Shown: positions 6,066 to 9,633 of the stretch, piece by piece
How the letters are laid out: every line of letters starts with the position of its first letter
Numbering within the stretch: the stretch's first letter is position 1
From: Thiohalomonas sp.
Lineage (GTDB): Bacteria > Pseudomonadota > Gammaproteobacteria > GRL18
DNA: 9,633 bases
Reading direction: 5' to 3'
NCBI GenBank assembly: GCA_023864145.1
Contig: JAIVER010000034.1
Span: 1-9,633, forward strand
The notes under the pieces: generated by a model
The model's database searches: none
Told to the model about the DNA's origin: nothing
Seen by the model: only the letters and a program-made list of their open reading frames with translations
Position numbers and translations under genes: made by a program

Positions 6066-6070
6066 GCTGA

Positions 6071-7345
6071 ATGACTAAACAATCAATAAAACATTTTGAT
6101 ATTATCATTGTTGGCGGCGGCATGGCAGGAGCTACTATGGTTCTTGCTCTTGCACCTCTAAAACTCTCTATAGCCGTTATTGAAGGGCACCCTTATCAGG
6201 AACAACAAACTCAGCCCAGTTTTGATGATCGCTGTCTGGCTTTAGCCTGGAGTTCCAGACAAATTTATCAGGCCATGGGGATATGGGATAAGCTGGCTGT
6301 GCGTGATGATGATGGCTTTACCGCCATTAAACAAATCCATGTTTCTGATCGAGGGCATCTGGGCATCACTCGACTGGATCACCAAAAAGAAGGCGTACCA
6401 GCTCTGGGCTATGTTGTCGAAAGTAGTGTGGTGGGTGAGGTCCTGCTTCATGAAATGAAACAACATGACAATATTCAGCTTTTTTGTCCGGCAACAATTG
6501 AGCAAGTAAAAACAAGCTCAGAACAAGTCACAGTCAATCTTCAGTTTGAGCAAAAGACAAAAACCATGAGTGCAGCTTTACTGATCATTGCCGATGGCGT
6601 TAATTCTAAAACCAGAGCCTCTCTTGGGGTTCAGATTAACCAGCAATCCTATGCACAAACCGCCATTATTGCCAACATTGAAACAGAAATTCCTCATCAA
6701 AATGTTGCCTATGAACGTTTTACTGACTCCGGACCTCTTGCTGTTCTGCCGCTGAGCCGCAATCGCTGTTCTTTGGTGTGGACTGCACGTGACGATCAGG
6801 TGGCTGATATAATCTCTTTGAATGATGCCGATTTTATCAGTGCATTACAGCAGTCTTTTGGTTATCGTCTGGGACAAATCACTAAGGCGGGACGTCGGGC
6901 GGCTTATCCTTTACTGCTGATGACCATTAATAATGACTCTCTTGCACATCAAAATCGGATTGCCCTGATCGGCAATGCCGCTCATGGTGTGCATCCCGTA
7001 GCGGGACAGGGTTTTAATCTGGGCCTGCGTGATATTTCTGCATTAGCCGAATTAATTGCTGCACAAATGCACACTTATAAAACAGCTGATCCGGGTAATA
7101 AAGCGTTATTAACGGCCTATTGGGACTGGCGTCAGGCTGATATTCGCCAAGTCACTAATATTACTAATAGTCTTATTAAACTGTTTTCAAACCAATCAAC
7201 AACGCTGGCGCTATTAAGAAATTCAGGCTTATTGATGGCTGACATAATATCACCCCTGAAACATGCCATTGCCCATGAGGCAATGGGTAGGGGGATGCTG
7301 CAAGGTAAATTAAGTAAAATGGCGGTAGGCCAGTCACTTTGCTAG
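6071..7345 (+). CDS. ubiH: 2-octaprenyl-6-methoxyphenol 4-hydroxylase UbiH-like FAD monooxygenase
   Basis: FAD-dependent aromatic hydroxylase of the UbiH/COQ6 family, acting in ubiquinone synthesis with the membrane-associated Ubi complex; UbiH adds a hydroxyl group to the quinone ring. It has the Rossmann dinucleotide motif DIIIVGGGMAGA (10-21), the DG motif IADGVNSKTR (173-182) and the second FAD motif ALIGNAAHGVHPVAGQGFNLG (298-318). The Asn in GNAAH, where most paralogues have GDAAH, is also found in E. coli UbiH and separates it from UbiI. At 424 residues it is somewhat longer than the E. coli protein (392). The start lies 5 bp after the lysine-rich ORF, with no strong Shine-Dalgarno, so coupled translation is likely. 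It is followed 63 bp later by the paralogue ubiI. Confidence 0.92.
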   Translation: MTKQSIKHFDIIIVGGGMAGATMVLALAPLKLSIAVIEGHPYQEQQTQPSFDDRCLALAWSSRQIYQAMGIWDKLAVRDDDGFTAIKQIHVSDRGHLGITRLDHQKEGVPALGYVVESSVVGEVLLHEMKQHDNIQLFCPATIEQVKTSSEQVTVNLQFEQKTKTMSAALLIIADGVNSKTRASLGVQINQQSYAQTAIIANIETEIPHQNVAYERFTDSGPLAVLPLSRNRCSLVWTARDDQVADIISLNDADFISALQQSFGYRLGQITKAGRRAAYPLLLMTINNDSLAHQNRIALIGNAAHGVHPVAGQGFNLGLRDISALAELIAAQMHTYKTADPGNKALLTAYWDWRQADIRQVTNITNSLIKLFSNQSTTLALLRNSGLLMADIISPLKHAIAHEAMGRGMLQGKLSKMAVGQSLC

Positions 7346-7408
7346 CCGCTTTTGCTTAAGAAAATCTAAAGAGAAGCCTCAACAAATTATATAAGCCGGA
7401 TGATTTAG

Positions 7409-8668
7409 ATGACAAAAGCGAATACGATAAATGACAAAAAAGCCTACGATATTATTATTGTCGGTGGTGGCATGGTGGGTGCAACAATGGCTTGCGCCTT
7501 GGGTAATAGTGCATTAAAAATAGCTGTTATTGAAGCTCATCAAAGTGATTTTAACTGGCCGAAAAATTCTCATGATATTCGTGTCAGTGCCCTCACGCAC
7601 GCCAGCCAGCATATATTTGAAAATATGGGTGTCTGGCAATCGATGCAGCATGATGGCGTTGCAGCTTATAATAAAATGAGTGTATGGGACGCAAGTGGGC
7701 AAGGACAAATTCATTTTGATAGTGTGGAAGTCGGCCAGATGGATTTAGGGCATATTGTCGAAAACCGGGTAATTCAAAAAGCGCTGCAAAAAAAATTAGC
7801 AGAATTTGCTAATATTGACTTATTAATGCCGCTGCAATTGCAGTCAATCTCTCTGGATAAATCAGGCGTTGAACTTATTAGCAACGATAGTCAGCACCTG
7901 AGTGCTGAACTGGTAGTGGGGGCGGATGGTGCCAATTCGTGGGTGAGAAAACAAGCCGGCATTGCTCTTAATAGCTGGGCTTATCACCAAACGGCCGTGG
8001 TGTGTAATGTACAAACTTCTGAATCACATCAGGATACCTGCTGGCAGCAATTTATGCCCGAAGGCCCACTGGCCTTTTTACCATTAGCCGATGGACAAAG
8101 TTCTATTGTCTGGTCAACCAGCGAAGAAAAATCACAGGCCTTGATTAATATGGATGAAGAATCCTTTAATCAGGAATTGCAAATGACCTTTGGCAGTACC
8201 TTAGGACGGATTCAACTCACCTCAGAGCGAGGGGCTTTCCCGCTGCGTCTGAGACATGCTAAACACTATGTTCAGGAACATCTGGCGCTTATTGGTGATG
8301 CTGCCCATACGGTACATCCCCTGGCAGGTCAGGGGGTTAACCTGGGTTTGCTGGACGCTGTGGTACTGGCCGAAGAAGTATTGCGAGCCTATGAAAAAAA
8401 GCGTGCTTTGGGAGCTATGTCTACTTTAAGACGCTATGAGCGCCGTAGAAAAGCGGATAATATCGCTATGCTGGCCGCTATGGATGGTTTTAAGCGCTTG
8501 TTCAGTAATGACATTACACCACTTAAATTATTACGCAATGCAGGGTTAAATCTTGCTGATAAATTCATTCCCTTTAAAAACCTGATGATCAAACGTGCTA
8601 TGGGGCTCTCAGGGACAGGTTTAAATGAACCATTACCCCATTTGGCGAGAGCTGATATTGACTCTTAA
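7409..8668 (+). CDS. ubiI: 2-octaprenylphenol hydroxylase UbiI-like FAD monooxygenase
   Basis: Paralogue of the preceding gene (visC in older naming); UbiI performs the C5 hydroxylation of the ring in ubiquinone synthesis, at the cytoplasmic membrane. It has the FAD motif DIIIVGGGMVGATM (14-27), the UbiI-like stretch MSVWD then LGHIVENRVI (113-122), the DG motif GADGANSWVRK (171-181) and LIGDAAHTVHPLAGQGVNLG (294-313). The segments LGHIVEN, GADGANSW and GDAAHTVHPLAGQGVNLG agree closely with E. coli UbiI as I recall it. Its 419 residues compare with 400 in E. coli; the first dozen (MTKANTINDKKAYD) are extra and nearly repeat part of the PepP tail. The Shine-Dalgarno is weak (CGGA about 10 bases upstream). 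It is the last gene of the operon, followed by a strong terminator. Confidence 0.91.
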   Translation: MTKANTINDKKAYDIIIVGGGMVGATMACALGNSALKIAVIEAHQSDFNWPKNSHDIRVSALTHASQHIFENMGVWQSMQHDGVAAYNKMSVWDASGQGQIHFDSVEVGQMDLGHIVENRVIQKALQKKLAEFANIDLLMPLQLQSISLDKSGVELISNDSQHLSAELVVGADGANSWVRKQAGIALNSWAYHQTAVVCNVQTSESHQDTCWQQFMPEGPLAFLPLADGQSSIVWSTSEEKSQALINMDEESFNQELQMTFGSTLGRIQLTSERGAFPLRLRHAKHYVQEHLALIGDAAHTVHPLAGQGVNLGLLDAVVLAEEVLRAYEKKRALGAMSTLRRYERRRKADNIAMLAAMDGFKRLFSNDITPLKLLRNAGLNLADKFIPFKNLMIKRAMGLSGTGLNEPLPHLARADIDS

Positions 8669-8691
8669 TTAACAAATACCGAACCCAGTCT

Positions 8692-8738
8692 GAGCAGTTC
8701 TTGCAGGGCAGTGATATCGTGATGAGCTGCTCTTTTTT
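8692..8738 (+). terminator. Rho-independent terminator of the pepP-ubiH-ubiI operon
   Basis: GAGCAGTTC (8692-8700) pairs with GAGCTGCTC (8724-8732), 9 bp with one G-T, around a 23-nt loop. Six T follow directly at 8733-8738. It starts 24 bp after the ubiI stop and is the strongest terminator in the window. Confidence 0.8.
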
Positions 8739-8795
8739 GCACCATTCTATTTGCTACAATCCTAAGCTGTAATAAACGACTATTCATTTATTCAA

Positions 8796-8803
8796 TTAAA
8801 TTG
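8796..8803. repeat. Left flanking repeat of the MITE (probable 8-bp target duplication)
   Basis: TTAAATTG here matches TTGAATTG at 8902-8909 in 7 of 8 positions, directly outside the two ends of the inverted-repeat element. The single difference suggests an old insertion, or chance in AT-rich DNA. Confidence 0.55.
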
Positions 8804-8901
8804 GTAACTACTCAGTTCAGTGTATTTTTAACAAAAAGTCAGAAAAATAAGTGACCATAGGCTTAACAAACATTGTTTAGAAATACATGCTGAGTAGTTA
8901 C
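8804..8901. mobile_element. 98-bp MITE-like element with IS66-type ends
   Basis: GTAACTACTCAG (8804-8815) is repeated perfectly inverted as CTGAGTAGTTAC (8890-8901). A second matching pair lies inside: TGTATTT (8821-8827) and AAATACA (8881-8887), offset by 5 nt on the left and 2 nt on the right. The centre (about 8828-8880) is AT-rich and codes for nothing. Ends starting GTAA, with an 8-bp flanking duplication, are what IS66-family elements show, so this looks like a non-autonomous derivative moved by an IS66-type transposase. No transposase of that family is in the window. As RNA or single-stranded DNA the whole element would fold into one long hairpin. Confidence 0.75.
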
Positions 8902-8909
8902 TTGAATTG
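8902..8909. repeat. Right flanking repeat of the MITE
   Basis: TTGAATTG, the counterpart of TTAAATTG at 8796-8803 (7 of 8 identical), abutting the right terminal inverted repeat. Confidence 0.55.
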
Positions 8910-8929
8910 TTACTTTTGTGGGAAATGAA

Positions 8930-9094
8930 ATGGAATATTCATCAAGGGCAGGTTACTTTGGCGGTTTTTTATTGTTTCTAACTGCATTTATAAATTTCTT
9001 TGTAGAAAATATAGAAATACAGTTTTTAATTGAAAAAACAGGCCAGCATAAAATCACCCGAATTCAACTCATAAGTACAGCAATAAATTGCTAG
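8930..9094 (+). CDS. Possible 54-residue membrane protein, maybe truncated
   Basis: I do not recognise this ORF. ATG 8930 follows GGGA (8920-8923) by six bases, an acceptable ribosome site. Residues about 9-26 (YFGGFLLFLTAFINFFVE) are strongly hydrophobic, followed by a polar amphipathic stretch (QFLIEKTGQHKITR) and a stop at 9092-9094. It lies between the MITE and the IS30-family transposase gene. The left end of the insertion sequence must fall somewhere near 9060-9150, so the C-terminus may have been cut or replaced by that insertion. It may be a real small gene, the front end of a broken one, or chance in AT-rich DNA. Confidence 0.3.
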   Translation: MEYSSRAGYFGGFLLFLTAFINFFVENIEIQFLIEKTGQHKITRIQLISTAINC

Positions 9095-9153
9095 AAAAAA
9101 TGGCCAACTGCTTGTAAGCTCAGTCATTTTCTCCTGCAAGAGTAAAGCGACTT

Positions 9154-9633
9154 ATGAGAACTTACAAACAATTGAGACAAGAACAAAGATACTACATTTT
9201 CCAACTAAATAAAAAGGATTTTACTCAGGATGATATTGTTAAGGAAGTCGGAGTTCATAAATCCACAATAAGCAGAGAGCTTATTGATGAAAAATTGTCG
9301 GAACAACAGTGGAGCCCTGAGCAAATATCAGGTTGGTTATTAGAGGAAAAGAGCATTGCCATCACTCATGAGTGTATTTATCAACACATATGGGTTGATA
9401 AAAGGCAAGGCGGTGATTTATACCAGTATTTAAGATGTCAGGGAAAAAAATACTAAAAACGTGGGAGCAATGGCAAATGCAGCCGTGGACAAATAATTAA
9501 CAGAGTGTCCATCGATGAGAGGCCTAAAATTGTTGATGATAAAAGACGAGTTGGTGACTGGGAAATTGATACAGTTATCGGTAAAGGTCATAGTGGTGAT
9601 TTGCTTACTATTGTAGAAAGAAAAACACTATAC
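9154..9633 (+). pseudogene. IS30-family transposase, decayed and cut by the window edge
   Basis: N-terminal part of an IS30-type DDE transposase. The opening MRTYKQLRQEQRY and the helix-turn-helix (about 24-43, DDIVKEVGVHKSTISREL) are typical. The next conserved block, QQWSPEQISGWL (51-62), follows after only a few residues, where family members usually have some 40-50 more between SREL and this block, so an internal in-frame deletion is likely. A TAA stop at 9454-9456 interrupts the frame, after which the same frame carries on to the window end as KRGSNGKCSRGQI and then VGDWEIDTVIGKGHSGDLLTI, containing the first catalytic Asp (9568-9570). The short product to 9456 (100 residues) would have no catalytic domain. 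The element is probably inactive; its right part and terminal repeats were not seen. Confidence 0.82.

Noticed and set aside
5834..6082. Minus-strand 82-codon, very hydrophobic frame
   Set aside because: Phe/Leu-rich because it is the reverse of the lysine (AAA/AAG) codons on the plus strand; not evidence of a membrane protein.
6242..6505. Minus-strand 87-codon frame inside ubiH
   Set aside because: Shadow of conserved coding sequence.
7514..7714. Minus-strand 66-codon frame inside ubiI
   Set aside because: Shadow of conserved coding sequence.
8737..8760. TTGCAC...TACAAT promoter after the ubiI terminator
   Set aside because: The boxes are only 12 bp apart, too close for sigma70, and the first overlaps the terminator T-run.
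1..9633. CRISPR array, tRNA, rRNA, phage or defence cluster
   Set aside because: No regularly spaced repeats, tRNA-like cloverleaf, rRNA segments or recognisable defence genes were seen on either strand.

Overview
The window reads as chromosome from an AT-rich gammaproteobacterium. The main evidence is the block zapB-like/zapA, 6S RNA and fau (ygfA) on the minus strand, divergent from ygfB-pepP-ubiH-ubiI on the plus strand. This layout is conserved in many gammaproteobacteria, including Escherichia and Pseudomonas. A two-ACT-domain biosynthetic threonine deaminase (ilvA) lies beyond fau. I cannot name a genus from sequence alone.

Layout, left to right. 1-202: AT-rich spacer with a possible remnant of a mobile element at the window edge. 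203-1717 (+): ilvA, followed by a hairpin/T-run terminator. 1886-2074 (+): a small GTG-start gene with a strong Shine-Dalgarno, encoding a 62-residue one-helix membrane protein of unknown function. 2120-2764 (-): fau. 2809-3032 (-): 6S RNA with its own promoter. 3085-3399 (-): zapA. 3396-3629 (-): a small coiled-coil gene overlapping zapA by 4 nt. 3630-3862: divergent regulatory region with two inverted repeats. 3863-4485 (+): ygfB split over three reading frames. 4529-5932 (+): pepP. 5877-6065 (+): a very lysine-rich small ORF overlapping the pepP 3' end. 6071-7345 (+): ubiH. 7409-8668 (+): ubiI, then a strong terminator. 8804-8901: a 98-bp MITE-like element with perfect 12-bp terminal inverted repeats and a 7/8-matching 8-bp flanking duplication. 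8930-9094 (+): a possible 54-residue membrane ORF. 9154-9633 (+): a decayed IS30-family transposase running off the window.

How the genes work together: UbiH and UbiI are paired FAD monooxygenases of ubiquinone ring hydroxylation. PepP is a proline aminopeptidase and YgfB is a small UPF0149 protein; both are habitual neighbours of ubiH/ubiI. ZapA and the coiled-coil protein belong to Z-ring assembly. 6S RNA modulates sigma70 RNA polymerase in stationary phase, and Fau recycles 5-formyl-THF; in E. coli the 6S transcript reads into the fau gene.

The core genes are ordinary. The points that merit a second look are the MITE with IS66-like ends, the lysine-rich ORF wedged between pepP and ubiH, the short ANTIND sequence shared by the PepP tail and the UbiI N-terminus, the doubly frameshifted ygfB, and the small membrane protein behind ilvA. 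I found no convincing new multi-gene system.
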